Part shown: positions 24,171 through 33,955 of the stretch, piece after piece
How the letters are laid out: every line of letters begins with the position of its first letter
How positions within the stretch are numbered: position 1 is the first letter of the stretch
From: Stutzerimonas stutzeri
GTDB taxonomy: Bacteria > Pseudomonadota > Gammaproteobacteria > Pseudomonadales > Pseudomonadaceae
Length of the DNA stretch: 64,000 nt
Direction: 5' to 3'
Assembly (NCBI RefSeq): GCF_024448695.1
Contig: NZ_JAMOHY010000002.1
Location: forward strand, 62,001 to 126,000
Notes under the pieces: generated by a model
What the model was told of the DNA's origin: nothing
Databases searched by the model: none
Seen by the model: the letters and a program-made list of their open reading frames with translations, nothing else
Translations under genes and position numbers: made by a program

Positions 24171-26204
24171 ATGCCCACACCCATTGCCCGCGCCGATCAT
24201 GGCCAGGATCCGTACAAGTGGCTGGAGAACCGCGACGCACCGGAGGTACTCGATTACCTGAAGGCGGAAAACGCTTACCTGGAAGAGCAGTTGCTCGACC
24301 AGGCCGAGCTGCGCGACGTGCTGTTCCAGGAAATCAGGGGCCGCATCCGCGAAACCGACTTGTCACTGCCCTCCCCTTGGGGGCCGTGGCTTTATTATCA
24401 GCGCACCACCGCAGGCGACGAGTACCCCCGCCACTACCGCTGCCCGCGTCCTGCCGACGGCTCGTTCAGCGTAGACGAAACTGCCGAACAACTGCTGCTC
24501 GACCCCAACGCGCTGGCCGGCGGAGGCTTTCTGTCGCTGGGCGCCTTCAGTATCAGTCAGGATCACCGCAAGCTGGCCTACAGCCTCGACACCCAGGGTG
24601 ATGAAATCTACCGACTGTTCGTCAAGGACCTGGCCAGCGGCGAAGTCACCGCCCTGCCCTTCGACAATTGCGACGGCAGCATGGTCTGGGCCAACGACAA
24701 CCAGACGCTGTTCTTTGGCGAGCTAGACGACACCCACAGGCCACACAAAATTCATCGTCACCGTTTGGGCGACGAAGGCTGCCGCGAGGTCTACCACGAC
24801 CCTGATGGCCGTTACTTCGTGCATTGCTACCGCGCCAGCTCCGAGCGTCAGCTGGTGATCCTGTCCAACAGCAAGACCACCAGCGAAGCCTGGGTGCTGC
24901 CAGCCGACGAACCCGAAGGCCGCTGGAGATGCCTCGCCCCGCGCGAGGAAAATCACGAGTACTACCCCGACCACGGCCTGCAGGATGGCCAGTGGTGCTG
25001 GTTCGTGCGCAGCAACCAGGCCGGTATCAACTTCGCCCTGTACCTGGCAGCGGAAAACACTCCACAGCGTGAAAGCTGGAAGGAGCTGATCGCGCACCGA
25101 GGCGACGTGATGCTTGAAGACATCAGCCTGAACGCCAGCGCACTTACCCTCAGCCTGCGTGAGGCTGGTCTGCCCGTCATCGAAGTACGACCACAGGGCG
25201 GCGTTCCCTATCGACTGCAACTGCCAGACGCCGCCTACAGCCTGCATGTGCAAAACACCCTGGAGTTCGAGGGCGCGGTGATTCGCCTGCGCTACGAAGC
25301 GCTCAACCGCCCCGCGCAGATTCGTCAGCTGCAACTTGCCGATGGCGAGCAAAAGGTCCTGAAGGAAACCCCGGTGGAAGGTCCCTTCGACGCTGATGCC
25401 TACGAAAGCAGGCGCATCTGGGCCAGCGCAGCGGACGGCACCCAGATACCGATCAGCCTGGTAGGCCGACGCGAGAATTTCGGCAAAGCCGCGCCGCTCT
25501 ACCTTTACGGCTACGGCGCCTACGGCCACAGTCTCGACCCCTGGTTCTCCCACGCGCGACTATCACTGCTTGAGCGTGGATTCATCTTCGCCATCGCACA
25601 CGTGCGCGGCGGTGGCGACCTGGGCGAAGCCTGGTATCGCGCCGGCAAACTGGAACACAAGACCAACACCTTCAACGACTTTATTGCCTGCGCGCAAAAG
25701 TTGATCGCCGACGGCTATACCTCGCCAGCGCAACTGGCGATCAGTGGCGGAAGTGCCGGTGGCCTGTTGATCGGTGCGGTACTGAACATGCGCCCGGAGT
25801 TGTTCGGCGCCGCCATCGCCGAGGTGCCTTTCGTCGATGTGCTGAACACCATGCTTGATGAAGACCTGCCGTTGACGGTCACCGAGTACGATGAGTGGGG
25901 CAACCCCAATGAGCCGGATGTGTACGCCCGGATCAAGGCCTATGCGCCCTACGAGAACATCCAGGCGCAGGCCTATCCGGCAATCCTGGCTGTCGCCGGC
26001 TATAACGACAGCCGGGTCCAGTACTGGGAAGCGGCAAAATGGGTCGCCAGGCTTCGCGCCAGCAAGACCGATGATCACCTGCTGCTGCTAAAGACTGAGT
26101 TCGGCGCTGGCCATGGGGGCATGAGTGGCCGCTATCAGGCGCTCAAGGATGCTGCGCTGGAATACGCTTTCGTACTGAAGGTGTTCGGCCTCGCAAAGGC
26201 CTGA
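24171..26204 (+). CDS. ptrB: Oligopeptidase B-like serine peptidase (family S9A)
   Basis: This prolyl-oligopeptidase-fold enzyme (677 residues) cleaves peptides after basic residues. An N-terminal beta-propeller (~1-400) is followed by the alpha/beta hydrolase domain. The catalytic triad is visible: Ser528 in SGGSAGGLL, Asp613 in GYNDSRVQYWE, and His648 in GAGHGGMSGR. No signal peptide is present, so it is likely cytoplasmic. The start at 24171 has CAGGAG with six-base spacing; an upstream extension to 24105 has no homology. Its substrates here are unknown. Confidence 0.85.
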   Translation: MPTPIARADHGQDPYKWLENRDAPEVLDYLKAENAYLEEQLLDQAELRDVLFQEIRGRIRETDLSLPSPWGPWLYYQRTTAGDEYPRHYRCPRPADGSFSVDETAEQLLLDPNALAGGGFLSLGAFSISQDHRKLAYSLDTQGDEIYRLFVKDLASGEVTALPFDNCDGSMVWANDNQTLFFGELDDTHRPHKIHRHRLGDEGCREVYHDPDGRYFVHCYRASSERQLVILSNSKTTSEAWVLPADEPEGRWRCLAPREENHEYYPDHGLQDGQWCWFVRSNQAGINFALYLAAENTPQRESWKELIAHRGDVMLEDISLNASALTLSLREAGLPVIEVRPQGGVPYRLQLPDAAYSLHVQNTLEFEGAVIRLRYEALNRPAQIRQLQLADGEQKVLKETPVEGPFDADAYESRRIWASAADGTQIPISLVGRRENFGKAAPLYLYGYGAYGHSLDPWFSHARLSLLERGFIFAIAHVRGGGDLGEAWYRAGKLEHKTNTFNDFIACAQKLIADGYTSPAQLAISGGSAGGLLIGAVLNMRPELFGAAIAEVPFVDVLNTMLDEDLPLTVTEYDEWGNPNEPDVYARIKAYAPYENIQAQAYPAILAVAGYNDSRVQYWEAAKWVARLRASKTDDHLLLLKTEFGAGHGGMSGRYQALKDAALEYAFVLKVFGLAKA

Positions 26205-26284
26205 GGTACACATCCGACCTGCGGCTGGAACGCTCCAGAGCTGCGACAGTCATCCATTCAGACCATCCAGCTGGAGCGAGCATC

Positions 26285-26641
26285 ATGAAAAGAAACTCTT
26301 CGCAGACGACCCCCAACGTGCATGGCTGGGAGCGTGCAGCTTCCATTGCAGGCGGGCTTTATTTCATGGGCAAGGGCCTTGGCCGCGGCGGCCTGGGTGG
26401 AATCGTGCAACTGGCCATGGGCGGCATGGCGCTGGCGCGGGGCATCAGCGGCCATTGCGAGGCCAAGCGGGTGCTCTGTGAGCTGAACGAACATACGACA
26501 ATGGCCGAAGGCAGCTCGTGCAGCATGCCACTCCATCGCGAGCCCGACGAGCAGCAGCTCAAAACCAACGCCCAGGCTGCAACGGGCACGGCGACTGTGA
26601 CCGGTAACGACTCGCTGAACAATCCGCCAGCAGGCGTTTGA
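26285..26641 (+). CDS. YgaP-like membrane protein (DUF2892)
   Basis: A 118-residue protein with a hydrophobic hairpin between about residues 18 and 56 (WERAASIAGGLYFMGKG..., LAMGGMALARGISGHCE), the DUF2892 pattern ending in G-x-C. A hydrophilic Gln/Thr-rich tail follows. DUF2892 proteins are small inner-membrane proteins, some fused to rhodanese domains; their role is not known. It is a separate unit downstream of the peptidase gene. Confidence 0.72.
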   Translation: MKRNSSQTTPNVHGWERAASIAGGLYFMGKGLGRGGLGGIVQLAMGGMALARGISGHCEAKRVLCELNEHTTMAEGSSCSMPLHREPDEQQLKTNAQAATGTATVTGNDSLNNPPAGV

Positions 26642-26693
26642 GGGATATTGCACGACGGCTGCGCCATCAGGGCAGCCGCCGCTGAATCGTCAA

Positions 26694-26981
26694 TCAGTGA
26701 TTGTGGCCACAATCAGGGCCGTGCACGTGCTCTTCGTCGCCCGCTTCCATCGGCTCCATTTCCAGCTCAAGGCTGACCAGGTTGGTCGCCAGCGGGCGAA
26801 GCAGCAGATTGGCGTATTCGGTGTCGCCATCCTCGACGTCGACGCCAATCATCAGTTGATTGTTGCCGACCTGCTGTATCCACACTTCGCGCCCCTGCCA
26901 CATCACGGCGAAACGCGTGCAGGAAGTCTCCAGCTGGGTGCCATCCACGTCTTCAAGGATCAGTTGCAGGCTATCGCTCAT
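26694..26981 (-). CDS. Small acidic protein with HVHGPDCGH metal-binding tail
   Basis: A 95-residue acidic protein (MSDSLQLILEDVDGTQLETSCTRF start) with a beta-rich appearance and a C-terminal EHVHGPDCGHNH tail that should bind a metal such as zinc or nickel. The same HVHGPDC motif occurs in the SEC-C protein at 9956-10150. No catalytic motif is seen. It lies 57 bases downstream of the aminotransferase stop on the same strand and may share its transcript. Function unknown. Confidence 0.75.
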   Translation of the reverse strand: MSDSLQLILEDVDGTQLETSCTRFAVMWQGREVWIQQVGNNQLMIGVDVEDGDTEYANLLLRPLATNLVSLELEMEPMEAGDEEHVHGPDCGHNH

Positions 26982-27038
26982 ATCGGTTCTCTCTGTCTGG
27001 GAAATGCGGGCCGGCACAACCGCCCCGCGAAGGAAAAA

Positions 27039-28331
<1,293 letters not shown>

Positions 28332-28383
28332 TTAAACGCAGGAATGGCCGGAATGAGCGTCGACCGGAAAATTCTCTTCCAGC

Positions 28384-29073
28384 TCAGCCGAAATGCTGCT
28401 GGTCCAGCGCAATGGCCTGGTCCAGGGTTTCCAGCAGGGCCTTGCGCACCTTGCGCTTGGTGTTCTTGTGCGCAGTCATGTTGATCTTCTGCAGCTGCGC
28501 GGCTGTCGCCCGCGCCGCCGACATCAATTCCTCTGGGGCAACCACCTTATCGAGGAAGCCTGCATCCAGCGCGCCCTGCGGGTCGAACATCTCACCGTTA
28601 ATCACCGAGCGATGGAACGCCGACTTGCGCAGGCGATCACGCGCCAGCTCGATGCCGGCGTGGTGCATGGTCATGCCGATCAGCACTTCGTTTAGACCAA
28701 TGTTGAATGCGCCTTCGACACCGATGCGGTAATCAGCCGACAGCAGCAGGAAGGCACCCTTGGCGATGGCGTGGCCTGGGCAGGCCACGATGATCGGGAA
28801 TGGATGCGCGAGCATCCGGCGTGACAGCGTGGAGCCCGTGGCCACCAGCGCCATGGCGTTCTCGGGGCTGGAGGTCATCACTTTGAGGTCGTAACCGCCG
28901 GATAGAATGCCTGGCTGCCCCGTGAGGATCACCACGGCACGATCCTGCTCGGCACGATCCAGAGCCGTGTTAAGCGCCTCGAAAACCGCCGGAGACAGCG
29001 CATTGACCTTGCCGTTGTTCAGCGTCAGCGTGGCGATGCCGCCTTCAAGTTGGTAGGCAACCAGATCGCTCAT
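28384..29073 (-). CDS. Crotonase / enoyl-CoA hydratase family protein
   Basis: A 229-residue crotonase-fold protein. It has the oxyanion-hole segments (GILSGGYDLKVM and CPGHAIAKGAFLLLSADYRIG). The usual catalytic glutamates of enoyl-CoA hydratase are not both obvious: GLNEVLIGM carries one Glu and MHHAGIELARDRL follows. The exact reaction cannot be assigned. It is transcribed away from the tRNA-Ser gene and has its own terminator. Confidence 0.82.
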   Translation of the reverse strand: MSDLVAYQLEGGIATLTLNNGKVNALSPAVFEALNTALDRAEQDRAVVILTGQPGILSGGYDLKVMTSSPENAMALVATGSTLSRRMLAHPFPIIVACPGHAIAKGAFLLLSADYRIGVEGAFNIGLNEVLIGMTMHHAGIELARDRLRKSAFHRSVINGEMFDPQGALDAGFLDKVVAPEELMSAARATAAQLQKINMTAHKNTKRKVRKALLETLDQAIALDQQHFG

Positions 29074-29261
29074 GAGTCGATTCCTTGCTATAGAAGTGGG
29101 CCGACGTTACCCAGCACACCCGGTCACGTAAAGCGCCGTGACTGACTGGCAAGTCACAGATGTGCTGAGCACTTTCACCCAAACGGCGCTGAAAAATACG
29201 CTCCTGCTTCCGCCACCGCCGCACCAATAACCACTTAAGCGCATGAAAAACCAAAAAACTT

Positions 29262-29290
29262 TTGCCAACTGGAAAGTGTTCCGCTACATT
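29262..29290 (+). promoter_or_regulatory. Sigma-70 promoter of tRNA-Ser
   Basis: TTGCCA (29262-29267), a 17-base spacer and TACATT (29285-29290) lie 36 bases before the tRNA 5' end. A GC-rich discriminator (agcgcgcc) follows, as expected of a stringently controlled stable-RNA promoter. Confidence 0.7.
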
Positions 29291-29326
29291 AGCGCGCCTC
29301 GACGGACAGCACGCCCGTCGAGATCC

Positions 29327-29416
29327 GGTGAGGTGTCCGAGCGGTTGAAGGAGCACGCCTGGAAAGTGTGTATACGAGAAATCGTATCGTGGGTTCGAAT
29401 CCCACCCTCACCGCCA
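29327..29416 (+). tRNA. tRNA-Ser (anticodon GGA)
   Basis: Class-II tRNA of 90 bases with encoded CCA. The acceptor stem is GGTGAGG / CCTCACC with discriminator G and CCA at 29414-29416. The anticodon loop CTGGAAA gives GGA (serine, UCC/UCU). A long variable arm and the T-arm GTGGGTTCGAATCCCAC are intact. Its 3' end from 29390 is the attachment core of the element that follows, and the gene remains complete after integration. Confidence 0.95.
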
Positions 29417-29439
29417 CTTTCGAAACTTAAAGCCCTGAA
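29390..29439 (+). repeat. attL: 50-bp direct repeat of the integrated element
   Basis: The segment begins in the T-arm of tRNA-Ser (TGGGTTCGAATCCCACC), runs through its CCA end and on to GCCCTGAA. It recurs at 36342-36391 with a single mismatch (G at 29422, A at 36374). Integration at a tRNA 3' end is typical of tyrosine recombinases. Confidence 0.92.
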
Positions 29440-29464
29440 AACATTGAAGTTTTCGGGGATTTTT
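29433..29464 (+). terminator. Terminator after tRNA-Ser (formed with element DNA)
   Basis: CCCTGAAAAC and GTTTTCGGGG pair with one G-T wobble and are followed by ATTTTTG. The left half belongs to attL; the right half is inside the element. Confidence 0.72.
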
Positions 29465-29476
29465 GTTTTCCCTTTT

Positions 29477-30402
29477 TTAAAGTGTCGAAGAACTGTCGAA
29501 AAGCGGGTTTAGCCGTAAAGCATCCTGCAGATGATCCGGCGACAGGTGCGAATAGCGCATGGTCATAGCCAGCGAGGAATGCCCAAGGATTTTCTGCAAG
29601 GTCAGGATGTTCCCGCCACGTATCACGAAGTGACTCGCGAAGATGTGTCGCAACACGTGTGTAGCTTGCCCAGGTGGCAACCTGATGGACGTAGTTTCGA
29701 GAACCCGGCTAAAAGTCATCATGCAGTTACTGAAAAGCCCATGCCGCCGATAATGCGCGTGCAGCTCCTTTTCCAAATCCGGGCAAATCGGGATCGTCCG
29801 GATTTTCCGGGACTTTGTATTAGCGAAGGTCACCGCACCATTGCGTACCCTTTCAGGCGACAACGCTTGAGCCTCACCCCATCGACCCCCAGTCGCCAGA
29901 CAGACACGCGCCACCAGACCGATACCCGGCGTAGTCGTACGCGCATCAAGCGCATCGAGCAGTTCGGCAATCTGAGGCTGAGATAAGAAACAAATCGGTC
30001 GCTCCTGCAAACGCAACGGGCGCACATTGGCCAGCGGATTCGGATAGTCGATATCACCCAGGCGATGCAGCTCATTGAAAACCGCTTTCAGGTAGCCAAG
30101 GCGATTATTTAGCGACTTGCCATGAACGCCAGCTTCAAGCTGGACGCGCCGGATCTCACAGAACTGGTTACTGGTGAACTTAGTAGCCACCGGATCGCCA
30201 AGATCAGCAGCGAGACGAGCCAGGACAGCTTTTAAACGCTTGCTATCTGCCAAGAGCGGGTTTGACCATTTCGCGCCCGGACCAGCAGACAGCGCAAGCG
30301 CAATCCGATGCGGGGGGCATGCGTTGATAGTTCGGCTTCTGCATAGGTCGCCCCCCTGGCCTTCCATTTACGACGCGGATCATACGGAGCGCTCCTGTTC
30401 AT
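29477..30402 (-). pseudogene. int: Tyrosine integrase (P2-like), frameshifted
   Basis: The intact start is ATG 30402 (MNRSAPYDPRRKWKARG, then ATYAEAELSTHAP). The frame then switches within a run of six G (30312-30317; C on the coding strand) and continues as RIALALSAGPGAKWSN to the stop at 29477. One added base in this run would restore a 308-residue P2-type integrase. The catalytic half is whole: Arg in TGGRWGEAQ, HVLRHIFASHF, LGHSSLAMTMRYSH with the nucleophile tyrosine. It starts with an ATGA overlap on the Arc-like gene. A sequencing error in the homopolymer is possible. Confidence 0.85.
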
Positions 30403-30547
30403 TGGTGCTGGGCAACCTGGGCGAAGGACGACTCCAGGCGGATGACGATTTCGGCGTTCAGGGAGCGCCGTGCAGCCCAGGCGGACCGCTCGTCCTGGGC
30501 GCGGAGTGCAGCATACGCAGCTTGAATTGCTGGTCTGTGCGGCTCAT
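30399..30547 (-). pseudogene. Arc-like DNA-binding protein, frameshifted
   Basis: Reading from ATG 30547 gives MSRTDQQFKLRM, the usual start of Arc/MetJ-type ribbon-helix-helix proteins. After a lost base near 30505-30515 the other frame supplies LRAQDERSAWAARRSLNAEI and VIRLESSFAQ to a stop overlapping the integrase start (CAATGA). One inserted base would give a 49-residue Arc-like protein with the characteristic RSLNAEIV-RLE segment. It was probably a regulator of integrase or excision. Too short to be seen as a single open frame. Confidence 0.72.
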
Positions 30548-30551
30548 TGGT

Positions 30552-30692
30552 TCACCCCGGAAAACGCACCAGGCGGGTATTGCCCAGCTTCACGCTCTCG
30601 ACGGCGCCGGTCCTGACCCAGTTCGCAACCGTTTCCACGGGCACACCGGCCAGAGCGGCGAAGGCGACTTGCGTATAGATAGGAGGATTCAT
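30552..30692 (-). CDS. Small HTH protein (Cox/excisionase-like)
   Basis: An intact 46-residue product starting MNPPIYTQVAFAALAGVPVE and continuing TVANWVRTGAVESVKLGNTR. This is a MerR/AlpA-like helix-turn-helix, as found in phage Cox/Xis regulators. It overlaps the upstream HTH gene by ATGA and ends five bases before the Arc-like start. The order HTH - HTH - Arc-like - integrase suggests one early transcript for excision control. Its DNA target is not known. Confidence 0.7.
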   Translation of the reverse strand: MNPPIYTQVAFAALAGVPVETVANWVRTGAVESVKLGNTRLVRFPG

Positions 30693-30904
30693 GCGGTCCA
30701 CTCCTGCTCCAGCAGCCAGCTACGCAGCAGCGCACTGTTAATCATGCGGCGCTTACCGAGCTTTACGATGGGGATTACGCCCCGGTAGACCCAGGCGCGG
30801 GCCGTGTCGAAGGACAGGCCGTTTCACTCAGCCCGGGGCTCGACGGCTTCCACGTCCTGCTGTGGGGCGATCAGCTTTGAAGGCTCTAGCTCTTCCAGTT
30901 CCAT
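30689..30904 (-). pseudogene. AlpA-like HTH regulator with in-frame stop codon
   Basis: From ATG 30904 the frame reads MELEELEPSKLIAPQQDVEA and on to PRAE, meets TGA at 30826-30824 (codon 27), then continues in the same frame as NGLSFDTARAWVYRGVIPIV, KLGKRRMINSALLRSWLLEQ, ending EWTA and a stop that overlaps the next ATG. The second part is a clear AlpA/excisionase-type HTH. The TGA most simply replaces a TGG (Trp). Full length would be 71 residues. Translation could restart downstream, but no good start lies directly after the stop. Confidence 0.75.
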
Positions 30905-30947
30905 GCTCGTTCCGTCACTATTCGTGGCAATTTATGCATTAATTTAT

Positions 30948-30964
30948 TGACGAATAATTCGTCA
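30948..30964. promoter_or_regulatory. Operator dyad 1 of the element's genetic switch
   Basis: TGACGAATAATTCGTCA is a perfect 17-base palindrome with one central base. It lies in the divergent gap between the excision-type genes (minus) and the small regulator (plus). Confidence 0.75.
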
Positions 30965-30981
30965 CTGAGCGAAATGCTACA

Positions 30982-30996
30982 GACGAATATTTCGTC
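30982..30996. promoter_or_regulatory. Operator dyad 2 of the element's genetic switch
   Basis: GACGAATATTTCGTC repeats the GACGAA/TTCGTC half-sites of dyad 1. Centres are 33 bases apart, about three helical turns, so two bound dimers would lie on the same DNA face. A weaker half-site (ATTCGTG) occurs near 30919-30925. Confidence 0.7.
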
Positions 30997-31019
30997 AGTG
31001 CTTTTTAGAGCATTTGGGA

Positions 31020-31283
31020 ATGATAGAAGAGCGTTTAAGAACGCTTGTCCGGTACATCGGCCCGGCACGCCTCGCCCAAGCTTCGGCGATCAAGAATCGG
31101 CGGCGGTGGCAAACAGTGGCCACAGACTTGAAGGTGAAGACCCGTATTGAGGATATGGAGGAGTTGCTGAAGGCATTTCCTCAGTACGAGCTTTGGCTAT
31201 GGAAAGGAGAAACCGACTCCGCACGCGGACAACTCTCTCCTGATTCTGAAAAAAGCAAAGCAAAGCAAAGCCAACAGAAATAG
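31020..31283 (+). CDS. Small DNA-binding regulator (probable element repressor)
   Basis: An 87-residue basic protein (MIEERLRTLVRYIGPARLAQ, then KNRRRWQTVATDLKVKTRIE, DMEELLKAFPQYELWLWKGE) with a helix-turn-helix-like N-terminal half and a hydrophilic tail. The family is common in Pseudomonas prophages and islands as a repressor-like gene next to the integrase module. It is divergent from the HTH genes with two strong operator dyads between, the layout of a CI/Cro-type switch. A TTG six bases upstream (31014) is an alternative start. The TIR-STAND gene begins 49 bases after its stop and may be co-transcribed, which would tie defence expression to the repressor. Confidence 0.7.
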   Translation: MIEERLRTLVRYIGPARLAQASAIKNRRRWQTVATDLKVKTRIEDMEELLKAFPQYELWLWKGETDSARGQLSPDSEKSKAKQSQQK

Positions 31284-31332
31284 AACATTAAACCCAACAG
31301 CATCCCACTTTTTCATACAAGGACGTTTTCTG

Positions 31333-33885
31333 ATGAGTAAAAGAGTATTCATAAGCTACTCACATAAGGACGAGGCTCATCGCGAGGACTTAGAAGAACA
31401 TCTCACGATGCTAAAGCGTGAGGGAATCATTGAGGTTTGGCACGACCGAAAGATCACAGCCGGTAGCGAGTGGAAGAACGCTATCGACGAAAATCTAGAC
31501 TCTGCTCAAATAACAATTTTTCTAATTAGCCCTAGTTTCTTGGCCTCCGACTATTGCCATGACATCGAACTCAAGCGAGCGCTAGAACGGCACGAATCTG
31601 GACTAACAAAAATAATCTCAATCATCGTACGCGCTTGCAACTGGCAGAGCGCAGGCTTCTCCAAGTTTCAAGCACTCCCAAAAGATGCCAAGCCAGTTAC
31701 GCTTTGGACAGATCGGGACTCTGCCTGGCTTGATGCGGTGCTTGGCTTAAAAAATAATATTTTGGAAACGATAGAAGAAGAAAAAAAAAGCCTTAAGCTT
31801 ATTAGCTCAGAAAATGAAGCCAATACAGTAGTATCGCCAAAACAAGCAGCATGGCTAGATGACACAGAAATTGTTTTAACACACAGAAAAGTAGACAAAG
31901 TAAAGCTTGGCGACATCTATGTTTACCCAGATATAGAACTGGAATCAGAAAATCGGAAAAAGATAGAAATTGAGATAGTGGACTCTGAAAAACACTTAAA
32001 AAAAACCGGCCACTTTCTAGTTTTAGCTGAAGAGCAATCTGGCAAGACATCTTTGCTAAAGCGATTGTTTTCCACCCTTGCGTTAGAAGGAAAACTACCC
32101 GTTTACCTAGACTGTGAAAGTATCAATAAATCCGACCTTGAAAAGGTACTTGAAAAACAGCTATCCGAGCAATATATCAACTTAACGCTCGATCAGTTTC
32201 TAACCTTTCCGGAGAAGGTCATACTACTCGACAATTTAGATCGAATAGGACTTAACAACAAACATAGAAATATTTTTATAAGCCTGGCTTCTGAGAAATT
32301 TGATTACATCATTTCCACATGCCACTCCGCCTTTAACTATATCTCCTCCGAAATTCCTGCACTGTCTTCATTTGAAAGCTGCGAGCTATTGGGACTAGGA
32401 AACTTTAAACGAGAAGAAATAATAAAAAAGTGGATCAGTCTAGGTATTGAAGAGTCTATAGACGAATCCGCTCTCTACTCGAAGTGTGATGACTTAAAAG
32501 CTCAACTTAATAGCATTATCAAAAAAAATATCGTCCCACCTAAGCCGATATACGTACTGATGATAATGCAAATGTTTGAAGCTTATGCTCAGCAAAACAT
32601 TGAGCTTACCTCTTACGGCCACTGCTACCAGCAATTAATTTATCAGTCCTTAGAAAAAGCCAAGATAAACGGTAAGGACTACGAAAAATACCTTAACGTG
32701 CTCACCGAGCTAGCCTGGTGTATTTTTGTTAACGGGGGAAATCTAAACTCATTGGAAATTGATACTTTCTTTGATGATTACGGAAAGCTCTATCTTTCGG
32801 TCAACAAAGAAGAAATCTTAAGGAAGCTAATTTCACATTCAATTTTGACCGAAAAGCAAGGCAAGATCGGCTTTAAGTACCCTTACATATATTATTTCTT
32901 TGCGGGCAAAAAGTTTGCCGAAGGCTATACCGAAATTGAACTAGTCCAAAATAAATTGGAAAGCTTGTTGGCCGACCTGCACAGGGAAGACTATGCAAAC
33001 ATTCTTATCTTTATAACCCACCACACCAAAGACCCCTGGGTACTTAAAAAAATAAAGTCGGTACTCTCAGAACTATTTAAAGACCATAGCAAAGCAACTC
33101 TAACAAAAGAACAACTGAGCTTTATGGACGATTTCATGAAGCTTATTCCAGACCTGGTTCTTGAGCAACGAGAAATCCAGCAAGAGCGAGACGACCAGAA
33201 TCGAGCGCTGGATAAGATTGAGCGCTGCGAAAACGAGGAAGGCATTGAAAACCCTCCAGACATATTAGCCAATATAAATAAATCATTCAAAGGAATGGAG
33301 ATCGCCGGCCAAATCATCAGGAACAGGCATGCAACAATGACAAGAACAGCGCTATATGACTTGGCGTCAAGCGGAACAGCAACTGGGCTTCGCTTCCTAG
33401 ATTACTTCATTAAAATATCTGACAGCTCTAAGAACGAGATTATAAAATTTATTGGACAAGTGCTCGCTCAGCACCCAGATTTAACAAACAGACAAGTTCA
33501 GGAGCACGCAGAGGCAACCTACCTCCACCTAACCTACGGAGTAATCAATGGCGTAATTCGCAAAATTGCTTACTCTATAGGTTCAAAAGAGGCCCAGGAA
33601 GTTTACAAAGCACTTGAGGATGCTGAAGACACGCCCGCGTACACCCTTATAAATCAAGCTGTAGAACTACAATTTAAGCGAGTCCTTAATATATCATCAA
33701 TCGAGAAGACGACTGAGCGCTTAAAAAACAGTCCTGTATGCTTAAGAATACTCAAGGAAATGATCATTCAACACATCTATATGTTCCCAGTAGAATACAA
33801 ACAAAAACAGCAGCTTTCTGAATTATTAGATATTTCAGTGCAAGGCCAACGCTTTATGGACAGGAAAAAGCTTGGCAAAGGATAG
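31333..33885 (+). CDS. TIR domain - STAND NTPase protein (probable anti-phage defence)
   Basis: An 850-residue protein. Residues 1-135 form a TIR domain: VFISYSHKDE at the start, WHDRKITAGSEW, then SPSFLASDYCHDIEL, with Glu79 in the position of the NAD-cleaving glutamate. Residues ~215-480 are a STAND/NACHT-like NTPase: a Walker A-type loop AEEQSGKTS at 232-240 (Ala instead of the first Gly), Walker B VILLDNLD at 296-303, and a LLGLGNFKREEIIKKW segment. A winged-helix-like GFKYPYIYYFFAGKKFAEGY follows at ~520-540, then an all-helical C-terminal region, perhaps the sensor. By analogy with TIR-STAND systems, phage sensing would drive oligomerisation and NAD+ depletion; this is inference. The gene is A/T-rich. 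Confidence 0.85.
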   Translation: MSKRVFISYSHKDEAHREDLEEHLTMLKREGIIEVWHDRKITAGSEWKNAIDENLDSAQITIFLISPSFLASDYCHDIELKRALERHESGLTKIISIIVRACNWQSAGFSKFQALPKDAKPVTLWTDRDSAWLDAVLGLKNNILETIEEEKKSLKLISSENEANTVVSPKQAAWLDDTEIVLTHRKVDKVKLGDIYVYPDIELESENRKKIEIEIVDSEKHLKKTGHFLVLAEEQSGKTSLLKRLFSTLALEGKLPVYLDCESINKSDLEKVLEKQLSEQYINLTLDQFLTFPEKVILLDNLDRIGLNNKHRNIFISLASEKFDYIISTCHSAFNYISSEIPALSSFESCELLGLGNFKREEIIKKWISLGIEESIDESALYSKCDDLKAQLNSIIKKNIVPPKPIYVLMIMQMFEAYAQQNIELTSYGHCYQQLIYQSLEKAKINGKDYEKYLNVLTELAWCIFVNGGNLNSLEIDTFFDDYGKLYLSVNKEEILRKLISHSILTEKQGKIGFKYPYIYYFFAGKKFAEGYTEIELVQNKLESLLADLHREDYANILIFITHHTKDPWVLKKIKSVLSELFKDHSKATLTKEQLSFMDDFMKLIPDLVLEQREIQQERDDQNRALDKIERCENEEGIENPPDILANINKSFKGMEIAGQIIRNRHATMTRTALYDLASSGTATGLRFLDYFIKISDSSKNEIIKFIGQVLAQHPDLTNRQVQEHAEATYLHLTYGVINGVIRKIAYSIGSKEAQEVYKALEDAEDTPAYTLINQAVELQFKRVLNISSIEKTTERLKNSPVCLRILKEMIIQHIYMFPVEYKQKQQLSELLDISVQGQRFMDRKKLGKG

Positions 33886-33955
33886 GATAGAACTTCATAT
33901 ATAAAATGTAAGACCAAAAGCGAATTTTTAACGCTTTCAATGCAAGGATGCATCT

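Noticed and set aside
30174-30788. Plus-strand open frame of 204 codons over the integrase start
   Set aside because: Antisense to the integrase, Arc-like and HTH genes, whose reading frames explain this DNA.
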